Program-made: the position numbers and the translations under genes
The notes under the pieces: model-generated
What the model saw: only the letters and a program-made list of their open reading frames with translations
What the model was told of the DNA's origin: nothing
Database searches by the model: none
Shown: piece by piece, positions 52,007 to 62,810 of the stretch
Layout: each line of letters begins with the position of its first letter
Position numbering within the stretch: the stretch's first letter is position 1
NCBI RefSeq assembly: GCF_963678635.1
Contig: NC_087071.1
Location: forward strand, 23,388,013 to 23,452,012
Length of the DNA: 64,000 nt
Source: Symsagittifera roscoffensis
Taxonomy: Eukaryota; Xenacoelomorpha; Acoela; Convolutidae
Direction of reading: 5' to 3'

Positions 52007-54847
52007 ACAAATCGTACACAATCTTAGCTGACCTAAATCTGCCTCATATCTGTTGGGCATCTTCTGATGGAGGCTGTGATTACTCAAAACTATTCCTAGA
52101 GGTTATTGAGGATCATAGCTTAATGCCCCTTGTATATGAACCCACACATCGCTCAGGCAACACTCTTGATATCATTTTAACTTCGCACACAGAATTGTTC
52201 ACTGCATTTGTAAATGACGTGCTTTACTCAGACCATTTTCCTTTAGAAATAAGATAACAACGTACCATATAAAAATTGAAGCGCTTTCGTCAAGAAGACA
52301 TCATCAGCATTAATCTGAAGTAATTTGTTTGATAACAATGCAAACCAAAGTAAAAAAAAAACAAAGCAAAAGAAAGTAAGAAAGAGACAGAATAGAATAA
52401 AAGGATATTTCTCGTCAGAATACTCTGATACAAAGAAATAAGGCCGTTACAGGCGTAAGGTAAGCTCTCGGGCGCGGTACTCCTCCCTGTTGTTCAAGGC
52501 AGGGTTCTTCATCGCAATATGGAGGGCTTCCAAAGTCAACAGCTTTGACCTGTCAGGCGAGACGTCAATAACCATTTTCCTTTATTTGGTTTTTTTACCA
52601 TTCCTGAAGCAGCGCTTACTGTGATTGGGAATTTTATGAAATCCTCTCTATCTAAATCATCTTTCTCTCATTCGATCTTCAATAGTAACATCAGCCCTTG
52701 CTTTACCAAACTCATTGTGGAACAAAACTCATGTTATTCCATATCCACCACTAATGATTATGTAGATAGCTGGTACGCTCAGATCAATCATGCAATTCTT
52801 TTATCATGCGCACATAAAACTAAAAGACGCCAGCAACTTCCCTATTATTATTCGTCGCATGCAGATCATTTACTGAATAAGCACCATTTCATATCTAAAC
52901 GGACAGCCAACACAAATCATTTAGCTTCGATCCAACAAGACCTTAACAATTCAATCGAGTTGGATAAAACTTGTCTCCTTGAATCTTTAAGACCAAATTC
53001 TACCCGTGATTGCTTTAAATACATTCGATCTTTTACCAAAAGGAAACTACCAAACCAAATGCACTGGATGAATAGAAAAGCATCCACTTCTATTGAAATA
53101 GCCATTCTTTTGAACGATTACTTCTGTTCAGTGTTTCTAGAAAAGCACGAAATTCAAATCCTACAACCCGAAAAACCCACCATTTTTCTATCCGATCTCC
53201 ATGTCAACCTTAAAAAGGTCGAGAAAGCTCTCGAATTTGCTAAAATTTCTTGTATTACCAACGACCGCCTCCCAACCTTTATTCTTAACTGCTGCAATGA
53301 ATTAATATCTCATGTAGTCGTGCAGCTCTTTGTCAAGGTTTTGGAAACTAAAACGAGGCCAGAATTTTGGAAATGTGCGCTTTTTACGCCAATTCTTAAA
53401 TCTAGTAATCCCGAAAATGTTGAAAATTATCGCCCGATTAGCATATTGCCTCAATTATCGATTATTCTGGAGAGAATGATCTTCGATTTAATTTAACATA
53501 AAATTCGGGCTAAAGTTACACCTGCTTAACATGGTTTTATCACCAAGCGATCGACTGTTACTCAGCTTCTTGAATACCTAGATCAGATTTATAAGACGTC
53601 GAAGCAAAAAACGAATGTGTTTCTGTGTACTTCGATTTTCGCAAGGCTTTTGAACAAGTTCCTCATCATATACTTATTTCGTACTTGGTAATTTAGGCTT
53701 TGACATTAGCTTTCTTGAACATTTTGCTTCCTATCTCACAAACCGCACGCAAATTGTCTTAATTAACAATGAAGCATCTCCAAAAAGGCCATGTAACAAG
53801 TGGTGTTCCGCAAGGAAGTGTACTCGGCCCTTTGCTATTTATACTCTTCATTAATGAAATGCCAGCTGTCTTGAAAACCTCTAATTGCTTTCTGTTTGCT
53901 GATGACAGCAAACTCTATTCAAAATAGGACTTTTCCTTAGTTCAAACAGACGTTGATCTATTTATCAATTGGACGCTTGAAAACGAAATGACATTTAATT
54001 CTGATAAATGCAAAGTTATTTGTTTTAACTCAACTTCCCCCAAATCTACTCTTTGCCTTAATGATTACCTAATTCCGTCAGTTTCATCTATCAAAGATCT
54101 CGGAGTAGCGATATCTAGTGATTTAAAGTGGGATATCCACATTAAAACCAAACTGGTCGCAGTTAACAAAGCTTTCCATTTCTTAAAACGTTCAATCCCT
54201 TATGGAGTATCCATGAGAACCAAATTCAAATATTACCAGCCATGTATTATGAGTATTTTATTATACGGTAGTCAAGTTTGGTTTCCATTTTTAACATATC
54301 GCCGCAAACTAGAATTTTTTAACAGAAAATGTTTGAAATGGGTAACGGGAGTGAACGACTATACAGAACAACTTAGAAAAACGAATTCCTTGCCAATTTC
54401 CTTCACTATAGCTTTAGATGATATGTGTTTTCTTAATCGAGTCCTGACTGATCAATTTGATTTCGACCTTTACAGATACATAAATTTTACCTTTGCAGCC
54501 AAAGACTTTCGCAATAGCTCACGCCCTAAGCTTTCAACAACCCAGAATTGTCGACTCTTCTTTACAGAGCAATTTTTCTTCTATCGCGTCTGTCGGTATG
54601 CCAACATGATTTCAGCAAACATCATAGCCGACATTTTCTCATCGCCTGAAACTTTCAAAGCAAAATTGAAAATCTATCTGAAAAATAGAATTGATATGTT
54701 CAACTTAAACAACTCTTGTTCAATGCTACTTTTTGCCATTGCATAAATTGCCGTTCGTGATGTCTTGTGTACATAATCATACCGTTTCTTTTGTTTGATG
54801 CCTTTATATTTTAAAGGGAATAAATTCTTTTAGTAGTAGTAGTAGAC
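52007..54847 (+). pseudogene. 5'-truncated LINE (endonuclease C-term and RT), CR1/jockey-like
   Basis: It begins inside the apurinic-type endonuclease (LADLNLPHICW, GNTLDIILTS, SDHFPL). RT follows: FTPILKSSNPENVENYRPIS, then in other frames VYFDFRKAFEQVPHH, TSGVPQGSVLGPLLFILFI and the catalytic LFADDSKLYS. The thumb region at 53988-54746 reads TFNSDKCKVICFN and IKDLGVAISSDLKWDIH. It ends with aataaattctttt and (tag)n. A 17-bp target duplication borders it on both sides. Several frameshifts and one stop in RT (after 53496 and at 53925) make it dead. A PLE fragment is nested within it at 52246-52570. Confidence 0.88.
52246..52570 (-). mobile_element. Penelope-like fragment nested in the LINE
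   Basis: 325 bp flanked by a 14-bp duplication, accattttccttta (52232-52245 and 52571-52584). On the minus strand the inner end reads DRSKLLTLEALHIAMKNPAL, then NNREEYRARELTLRL, the C-terminal part of the GIY-YIG nuclease of the PLEs in this window. Removing it restores an open LINE frame across the site, so it inserted while the LINE was still fairly intact. Confidence 0.8.
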
Positions 54848-54864
54848 GATGAAACATCAATTTA

Positions 54865-56560
54865 CAAATGTTATTTACAATAATTCACATATATTTTGGT
54901 TCTAAACTATCATGTTAAAAAAACGCCAATCACAGTTGACCTCTAAATTACGATTACGATTAAAAATACTTTTAACCTCTAAAATAAATTAAACAAATTT
55001 GATTGATTTGTCTGGAAGTTTCTGAGTCATAATTTCAATTTAGACATGTACGTTTCAAATAAAAAACCAAAAAAAAATTGGGACTAAATTTCCAGTGTTA
55101 ACGCCCTGCTCCTGAACTCATCGCGCGTGTTCAAGCCCGGTTTCTCTTTCCTGGTATGTATTGCCTCAAGTATTAACAACTTTGGTTGGTTGTTCGACCT
55201 ATCTATAATTTCCCAACTAAGATCTGCGCTATTTCCCTCAAGTTGGCATTGCTGAAGATGGAGGCCTACTGGTGAGTCTGCTTTCTTAAATTCCTCAATT
55301 CTAGTGGTCAAATGTCGAACAGTTTGTCCGACATAGGTGGAAGTGCATCCACTACATGACAGTTTATAAACCAATCTTGACTTGAGGTCATTAGAAAATG
55401 CTGACTTCAGTGATGGTAAAGATGATTTTTGTTTTCTTGTGGTAAAAACCACTTGAGCGTTAGTCATTTTTCGAAACCTGTTAGCAAAATATTGGCTTTG
55501 GTAACCTCTATATTTCACCATCAGCATTGGGGGCTTCACATCTTTTGGTGATTGAGTTGACAAACACCTCTCACTATCCAGGGGCTTGCCCTTACCCGCG
55601 ATGATTTTGCACAAGGAGTCTGAAGCCACCTTTGCGGACCAAATTTCAGGATACTGATTTGTCAGCCATTGCGCCCTATTTGTTTCTATCGCCTTATCGA
55701 ATTTCTCCCAGCTAGATGTACTCCTAAAAACCCTGTGTACAGTTCCTTGGATAACACTACGCTTATACTGAGTTGTGGCGCAGCTTCTATAGTTCAGTAT
55801 AGTCCCTAAATCTGTTGGTTTTTGCTACTCCAAATCTGCCCTTAAGTTACACCCCTAATCTGCCATACATTTATGTTCAAATCCAGGAACGGCAAATTCC
55901 CCTCCGAATTAGTTTTCTCTAGAGTGAACTGCAAATTTGGATGAAGAGAATTGGCGGCATCAAGAAGACAACTCGGCTCCCCTCTTACTGTTCTAAAAAT
56001 GTCATCTACATACCCGAGGAACAATTTCACCGGGGGAGTATCCTTCTCCTTGTTCTTAGCGCGGCAGCAGCTTTCACAGTACCAGACTATCTCGGTTATT
56101 GATGCGTATACGTCATCGGATATTTTTCCGCATTTTATATGATACCAGTTTCGGCAACTCTCGCATTCAACCCCCTTTGATCTATATGTGTCTTTCCTGC
56201 TGCAACATGGGCACAAACCGTTTGTGTCATTAATTTGCTGTATCTCCGTTCCCACCGGTATTTCTTGTCTTAGAGCAAACTCGAACTCTTTCAGCCATAA
56301 GTTTGCCAGAATTACAGCGAGGGACGCGCCCATTGCTAAACCATCAACTGGTACACACCATGAATCATAAAACTTGAAATATACTTTGCTGACCACCATA
56401 TTCAAAAGCCTTTTCATAGTTTTTCTTTGAATTTCAGGTGGAGACTCCTGGCTGTACAGCTTCTGTGAAGCAATTTCAATTGCTTCCTTCAGGCGAACGT
56501 TGGGGAACGTTTGTGCAAAATCATCGAGGGTAAGAGCAAGCTCCTGGATATTCACAGGTG
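54865..56560 (-). pseudogene. Penelope-like element 1: RT with inserted PHD finger, and GIY-YIG nuclease
   Basis: Minus-strand ORF 56555-55842 begins within RT at VRLKEAIEIASQKLYSQ, then GLAMGASLAVILANLWLKEF (motif B). A PHD-type zinc finger follows, then LGYVDDIFRTV (catalytic YVDD) and LPFLDLNINV. After a frame change, ORF 55629-55084 holds the connector and the GIY-YIG nuclease: VYKLSCSGCTSTYVGQTVRH, TTRIEEFKKADSPVGLHLQQ and EKPGLNTRDEFRSRALTL. The usual His of the R-x-x-x-H motif is Phe here. PLEs prime at exposed DNA ends and cut with the GIY-YIG domain. The 5' part of RT is lost at a head-to-head junction with the fragment at 56673. Confidence 0.85.
56067..56215 (-). other. PHD-type zinc finger inside the PLE reverse transcriptase
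   Basis: In ORF 56555-55842 the ligands are Cys115, Cys118, Cys131, Cys134, His139, Cys142, Cys160 and Cys163, that is C-x2-C-x12-C-x2-C-x4-H-x2-C-x17-C-x2-C. A Trp lies two residues before the seventh ligand (VWYC), as in canonical PHD fingers, which read histone H3 tails. Motif B (AMGASLAVILANL) ends about 30 residues before it and YVDD (182-185) starts 19 residues after it. Confidence 0.85.
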
Positions 56561-56672
56561 TTTGTCAACTCAGTCACCAAAGGATGTGAAGCCCCCAATG
56601 CTGATGGTGCAATATAGAGGTAAATAAAGCCAAAATTTTGCTCACAGGTTACAAATTTTAACTAACGTTCAA

Positions 56673-57296
56673 GTGGTTTTCACCACAAGAAAACTGGAAT
56701 CATGTTTACCATCACTGAAGTCAGCATTTTCTAATGACCTCAAGTCAAGAGTGGTTTATAAACTGTCATGTAGTGGATGCAATTCCACCTATGTCGGACA
56801 AACAGTTCGACATTTGACCACTAGAATTGAGGAACAAAAAAAAGCAGACTCACCGGTAGGCCTCCACCTTCAGCAATGCCAACTTGAGGGAAATAGCGCA
56901 GATCTTAGTTGGGAAATTATAGATAGGTCAAACAACGAAACAAAACTGTTAACAATAGAGGCAATACATATCAGGAAAGAGAAACCGGGGTTGAACACGC
57001 GCGATGAGTTTAGGAGCAAGGAGTTAACACTGAAAACTGAGACCCAAATATTTTTGGTTTTTTATTTAAAACGTTCATGTCTGAATCGAAATTATGACTC
57101 AAGGGTCACCCAATTACCTATCTGCATCTAGAACTATAAAACTGCACTTAGAATTTAATAGCAACATCAAAAACTCTATTGATCGTTATTTAGATTTATC
57201 GTCATTTAGATTAATTTATTGTAAAAACCCTGACGATGCACATAGTTGCGAAAACCTTTGAAATCTACTTTTTATCAAAAATTTCTTCTATTTATA
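56673..57296 (+). pseudogene. Penelope-like fragment, opposite orientation (GIY-YIG and 3' UTR)
   Basis: ORF 56673-57131 reads VVYKLSCSGCNSTYVGQTVR, TTRIEEQKKADSPVGLHLQQ (His replaced by Gln) and EKPGLNTRDEFRSKELTL, closely like element 1. The 3' UTR phrases (tgacgatgcacatagttgcgaaaacc) match element 1's end in reverse. With element 1 on the minus strand, the two lie head to head around 56560-56670. Confidence 0.8.
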
Positions 57297-57964
57297 GTTG
57301 TTTGCACGAGTCAGTCAAAAATTTATCATGGTAACCAAAAGTGCTTCAACAGTCCTTCACCATTTGATCCAGTCACAAAACCATTGAAATTTCAAAAATT
57401 AGGTGAGAGCAAACTAAAACGTATGACAGTAAATTAAAAAACGGACCTTCTGTTTAGTTACGATCAGTGCACAAGCTGGATAGGGCCATGCCAGCGTTAG
57501 AAAAAAGCTGGCTTGTTTCAAAATGCAGTCCGAAATCGAATTTTCTCTATAGCAGCTGAACGAGAAAATTGGCGATTTTAGCGCAATAACGGTGTTAATC
57601 GTTCAGTTTGACGAAATTCGAATGGTCGATTTGGCCTGACATGCTAACTTTTAAATTTTCGATTTGGGCGTGAAACACACGTAACGACTTTATTTTTCGC
57701 GACAACTGAAAACTACGAAAAGACAGAACAACGATATTCTGAGTTACAAAAGAGTCGGACGAAAAACAACGACGAACTGAGAAACTGTAGTGATTTACGA
57801 CCATTCCAAGTTGTAACGATTGTCCCGCTACAATCGTTACAAAGCAATTCCCGAGAATCAGGAAGGGTGTTGGGACGACGTGTCCAGCCTTCCGGAAAGA
57901 GACAAGACAGCTCTTCGTTCAGGTTCAAGAATCCGGAAGGGTCTCGGGAGAGAACTTCATTACT
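57297..57964. other. No gene seen; 13-bp perfect hairpin at 57811-57842
   Basis: The arms ttgtaacgattgt and acaatcgttacaa enclose a 6-base loop, cccgct. Two short minus frames (57595-57804, 57713-57928) have no recognisable domain. The hairpin lies just before a tandem-repeat block, like the 24-bp hairpin at 29997. Confidence 0.55.
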
Positions 57965-59480
57965 AGTGCTTAACGCACCTTCGGTGCTTTAAAATTTTTA
58001 GACAGTTCATGAAAAACCGCATGTATTGGAAACAAAATCTGCATTTTTAGTGTGCTCTGACTGCACCCAATTACAGGGTTGGTAATTTCAAACTTTTCAA
58101 TTTTTTTAATTCCCATTTTGAAAAACCATGAAAGCGTCATCTTGAAAATTTAATGGGCCTCTGGAGAAACTTGGAGCCCAGACTTGCAACCCCTGAGAGC
58201 CTCTAATAGCACCTTACTATACGGTTGGGAATTTTAAACTTCGAGAAATTTTTTAAACTTAAGACTCCCGACAAAAATTGAGCAAATCATAAGAAAACGT
58301 CTTATCTCGGAAACTAAAAGAATTTGAGCATTCATATTTGAGGCAAGATTTGAGACGCCTGGGTTTACGCTGACCATAAAGTTGTGTCTTCATGAATTTT
58401 GTAGTTTCAAATTTTGCGATTTTCTTTGTAGATATTTTCTTGGAGAAATTTTGAAAAAAAAAATCAAAAAAACACCACATCTCGGAAACTAGAAGAATTT
58501 GAGCAGTCGCATGTGGCAAGATTTGTAACTCCTGAGAGTGTCCTGAGAGCACTCAACTACAGAGTTAGGAATTTCAAATTATGAAAAAAAAAATTTTAAA
58601 TTTTCTGAAATTTTTAAAAGAAAAATCACAAAAAATGTCATTTTTGAAAAATACAAGGATTTGAGCAGTCAGAAATGGAGGCAAGATCCGCAATCCTTAA
58701 TAGTACTCTGACAGTACTCAACTACAGGGCTGGGAATTTAAAATTTTTAAAAAATTTAGTTTATTTTTTCCAAAAAATATTTGAAAAAATCACGTAAAAC
58801 ATCATTTCTCGAAAACTACAAAGAATTGGGCACTCATATTTGGAGGCAAGATTCGTAATCCTTGAGAGTACTCTGGCAGAACCGAAATACAGGGTTGGGA
58901 ACTTCAGTTTTTGCAAAAAAAAATATAATATATTTAAAGAAAAAATCAAAAAAAACGTCATATCTCGAAAACTACAAGTATTTGGAGGCAAGATTTGCAA
59001 CTCCTTGGAGTACCCTGACAGCACCTAACTACAGGGTTGGGAATTTCAAAAATCTCCAAAATTACAAGGATTTGAGCAGTCATAAATGGAGGCAAGATTC
59101 GCATTCCTTGATAGTACTGACAGTACCCAACTACAGGGTTGGGAACTTCAAGTTTTTAAAATTATTTTGTAATTTGAGTTTTCAGAAAACTTTTGAAAAA
59201 ATCACCAAAATCGTCTGATTTCGTTAACTAAAAAAAAGTTTGGCCATTCAAAATTGGAAGCCAAAATTACAACCCCTTGGTGAATCCGGATAGCATCCCA
59301 ATATTTTGCTGCTTATTTTAAACTCGGTGAAACAACTACTAAAATCAAATTGGAAAATCGAAAAAACAACTTAACCATTGCAATATACAATGTAGCTTAA
59401 GCATGCAAAAACAATATGTTGGAAAAGCTTCAACATGGCGATATAGTAAAGCCCGCATTTAAATATATAATAGATTTTAA
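57965..59480. repeat. Degenerate tandem repeat block, copy 3
   Basis: It starts with caccttcggtgctttaaaatttt and carries units marked by gaaact-type phrases near 58308, 58487, 58648, 58809, 58967, 59058 and 59222 (mostly ~160 bp apart, one short of ~90 bp), each followed by aactacagggttggg. It ends with caacatggcgatatagt and cgcatttaaatatata near 59430-59470. Start and end match copy 2 of the family. Confidence 0.75.
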
Positions 59481-60595
59481 CAAACTCTTAGCTTCCCGGA
59501 TTGTCTTGAGTTGAATTTAATTAATACCAAATTCATTTTCAGAATATGAGAGGCTAGGAGTTGAGGGAAACTGTTGATCCATCTCCAATGGGAATGATGA
59601 TTTTTTTTTACCGAGCAAAAAACAATAGTAATATAATAAAAAATAGTAGCCCTGTTTTTAGGAGTGACCTCGTGGTCTAAGGATACTGATACCCAGCAAT
59701 GAGCTCACTATTTTCGCTTGTATTTTAGTTAATCTGAGCGTTCTGGCCGAAGCCGGAGATAGTAACGTTTTTGTCGACCCGATGTTGAAAAAGACCACAC
59801 AAAGAAGTGGCTTTGGCAGAGACGATGATAAGCATGTAGAGCTGTGTTTAGACGGTAGCCAGTCGTTTTACAAGCTGATTTTATTTTCCGTCGATATGTA
59901 CTTCCGGGAGAATGTTACATATTTCAGCAAACTATCAATGAACTTATATAACAGCATTAAATGCATCGTCGTAATGATAACTTAACTTAGCCAAACTTCC
60001 ACCACAAAAGAGCTCATAGATGATTTGGTTGAAGCTGTGGTTCTAAAATCGAAAAATTTTGGCTAAAACATCTATTATTTCAAAAACATCGGCCTGTTAG
60101 CATGACAAAAAAATTCAAAAATTCAAAACTTCAAAGAAAGTTTGGGATAAAGAAATTGAAAAAAACGATTTCTTGGAATAAATTTTGAACGTTTGTTTTT
60201 AATTTACAATTTTAACGTAATCGTTACAAATGTGAAATTTTCGAAATCCAATGGCGACAAGACAAAATACAATTATATTTTCCATACAAGGGATCGTAAT
60301 TTTTATTGAAGAGTTTTTTTTGATAAAAAGTAAGTTTCAAACAATTTCGCATCTTTGTGCATTGTGGGGATTTTTACAACCACTTAATCTGCTTGACGAT
60401 AAAACATCAACCTACTAAAGTTTTTTACAATAATTCACATAAATTTTGGTTCTAAACCAGCAAGTTAACAAATCAGCCAATCACAGTTCATTTCTGAAAC
60501 AACTTTTTAAATAAAAAGAAAATGTTAACCTCTAAAATAATTGAACAACTGTCTGGGAGTTTCTGAGTCATAATTTTGAGTTATACATGTACGTT
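59481..60595. other. No gene seen; PLE 3' UTR at the right edge
   Basis: AT-rich DNA. An A-box-like gacctcgtggtctaagg at about 59665 has no B box. The final ~300 bp (60290-60595) are the 3' UTR of Penelope-like element 2, sharing tttgtgcattgtggggattttta and ttttacaataattcacat with element 1. Confidence 0.5.
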
Positions 60596-62240
60596 TTAAA
60601 TAAAAAACCGAAAATATTTCTCCCTGCTCCTAAACTCATCGCGCGTGTTCAACGCCGGTTTCTCTTTCCTGATATGTATTGCCTCAAGTGTTAACAATTT
60701 TGGTTGGTTGTTTGACCTATCTATAATTTCCCAACTAAGATTTGCGCTATTTCCTTCAAGCTGGCATTGCTGAAGGTGGAGGCCTACCGGTGAGTCTGCT
60801 TTCTTATGTTCCTCAATTCTAGTGGTCAAATGTCGAATTGTTTGTCCGACATAGGTGGAAGTGCATTCACTACATGACAGTTTATAAACCACTCTTGACT
60901 TGAGGTCATTAGAAAATGCTCACTTTAGTGATTGTAAACAAGATTCTAGTTTTCTTGTGACCAAAACCATTTGGACGTTGGTTAAACTTCGTAACCTGCT
61001 TGAAAAAAAAATTGGCTTTGGTTACCTCTATATTGCACCACCAGCATTGGAGGCTTCAAAAATCCTTTGGTGATTGAGTTGACAAACTCCTCTCACTATC
61101 CAAAGCTTGCCCTTACCCTCGATGAATTTGTACAGAGCGTCTGTCTTTCAGCAATAGGTTTGCCAGAATTACAGCAAAGTAAGCGCCCATTGCTAGACCA
61201 TCAACTTGTACATAACATGAGTCATTACACTTGAATATACTTTGCTGACTGCCATAATCGAAGGTATTTTCATGGTTGCTCTTTGAATTTCAGGTGGAGA
61301 CTCCTGGCTGTACAGCTTCTGTAAGGCAATTTCAATTGCTTCCTTCAGGGGAACATTATTGTACAAACTTTCATTATCAAGAGATATTATGGTTTGATCC
61401 GGATCTAGAGCAATGTTTTGATTTGTTTCTCTGGCATCTTTAGTATTATTTTCTATTTTGGCTCCATCAATATTGTCAAACATTTTGTTGAGATTCTGAT
61501 ACGAGATGCCCGGAAGTGATAGTACTGGTCGTAGGGGTGTCTCAACCTTGAGTACTTTAGCTAAACCGTTCAAACCCCCTGTTGACCTCATCCTAGAATA
61601 TAATTGATCACCTAGCTTGTCTCATGGCAAGTAATTTTTTGTTAAATTCCTTCTCAATTCTCAGTATAACCTCATCAGTGGTTGCCTCTTTTTTCAAAAA
61701 CTGAGCAGATTGCAACAATGGTTTCAGCTTTGATTCATACGTTTCTTTCCTCATTATGCAAAAACCAACCCCGTTATCAGAAGGCACAGCCAGCCACCCA
61801 TTTTCTTTGAGATATTTTCTCGCTTAATGAACGGTTTTGTCTCTTGGGGATTGCCTTACTTTTTTGCATACGCATTTTCCGAGGCTTCTATTTCACATAA
61901 AGTTTGACCAGATGTTTTTTGGTTTTTCAATTGTGAGAGGAAAAAAACGATATCAGCCAAAAATCGCGTTTCCTTAAATTTTTCACTAATGGGATGCTTC
62001 GGGCCCGTTGACAGCACTTCATTTACTTATCCAGGTAGTTAAATATTACCAAGCACCTTAAAGGATCGCTCATTTCTCCTCCAATTGTTTTTATTGCTTT
62101 TATTTAGTTTTCTACCTTTTTCAGTCGAGCTAGCTTCAATATGTTCCTCATTTATGGAGCCAGTTTTCTCCATCATAGTCTGGAACACTTAATCGACGTG
62201 GAAAAAAGCAGTTTCTGCCCCATATATCTGCGATTACGGG
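60596..62240 (-). pseudogene. Penelope-like element 2, decayed and internally deleted
   Basis: Reading leftward from about 62240, an N-terminal region with WLAVPSDNGVGF (the PSDKG-type motif) and KKEATTDEVILRIEKEF comes first. RT remnant 61591-61193 follows with TPLRPVLSLPGISYQNLN and PLKEAIEIALQKLYSQ. Motif B (GLAMGAYFAVILANL) is then followed directly by connector sequence, so the PHD and YVDD region is missing by deletion near 61140. The GIY-YIG part at 60596-60970 reads YKLSCSECTSTYVGQTIRH and RIEEHKKADSP, with the usual His retained. Many stops occur. Confidence 0.75.
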
Positions 62241-62486
62241 TCTATCGTTAACTCCAGACACAGTGAATCCGCAGAAGAACCTGGCAATTTTACTCAGCAG
62301 GGCTATTCCATTGAGACCGATAGTAGGTTACTGCAGTACTGAAGGAATTGAACACCACTCAAGTTGAAAATTCAATATCGAGGTAACCACACTGAAAACT
62401 TTGCAAAAAGTGCAGAATATTGCCGCCATGCAAATAGTGTTTATGTAGACGAAATTAAAAACACGTTTGCCGTCATCAAAATCATC

Positions 62487-62810
62487 TTTTTTTATGTGAG
62501 CTAAAATCCAAAATAGTATACAAACTAGAATGCAGTGGATGCAAATCCATCAAGGTCGGCCAAACGATCAGACATCTTACCACTAGGAATGAGCAACACC
62601 GAAGAGCGGATACTCCCATCGGGCAACATCTGAAAGAGCGTGAAGGCAATGGTTCGAGTTCAGTATTAAGTTGGAAGATCATTGACCAGGCCAGCAGAAT
62701 AATAAGTTATTAACGTTAGATGCGCTGCAGATTTGGAAAGAGAAGCCAGGACTCAACACACGCAACGGTTTAAAAGCCGGCAATGAAGCTTTGTTTCCAA
62801 AATTTTGGCT
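62487..62810 (+). pseudogene. Diverged Penelope-like GIY-YIG fragment
   Basis: The plus strand reads VYKLECSGCKSIKVGQTIRH, LTTRNEQHRRADTPIGQHLK and then, after a frame change, WKEKPGLNTRNGLK. It is more diverged from the other PLE copies than they are from each other and represents a different subfamily. Confidence 0.65.
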
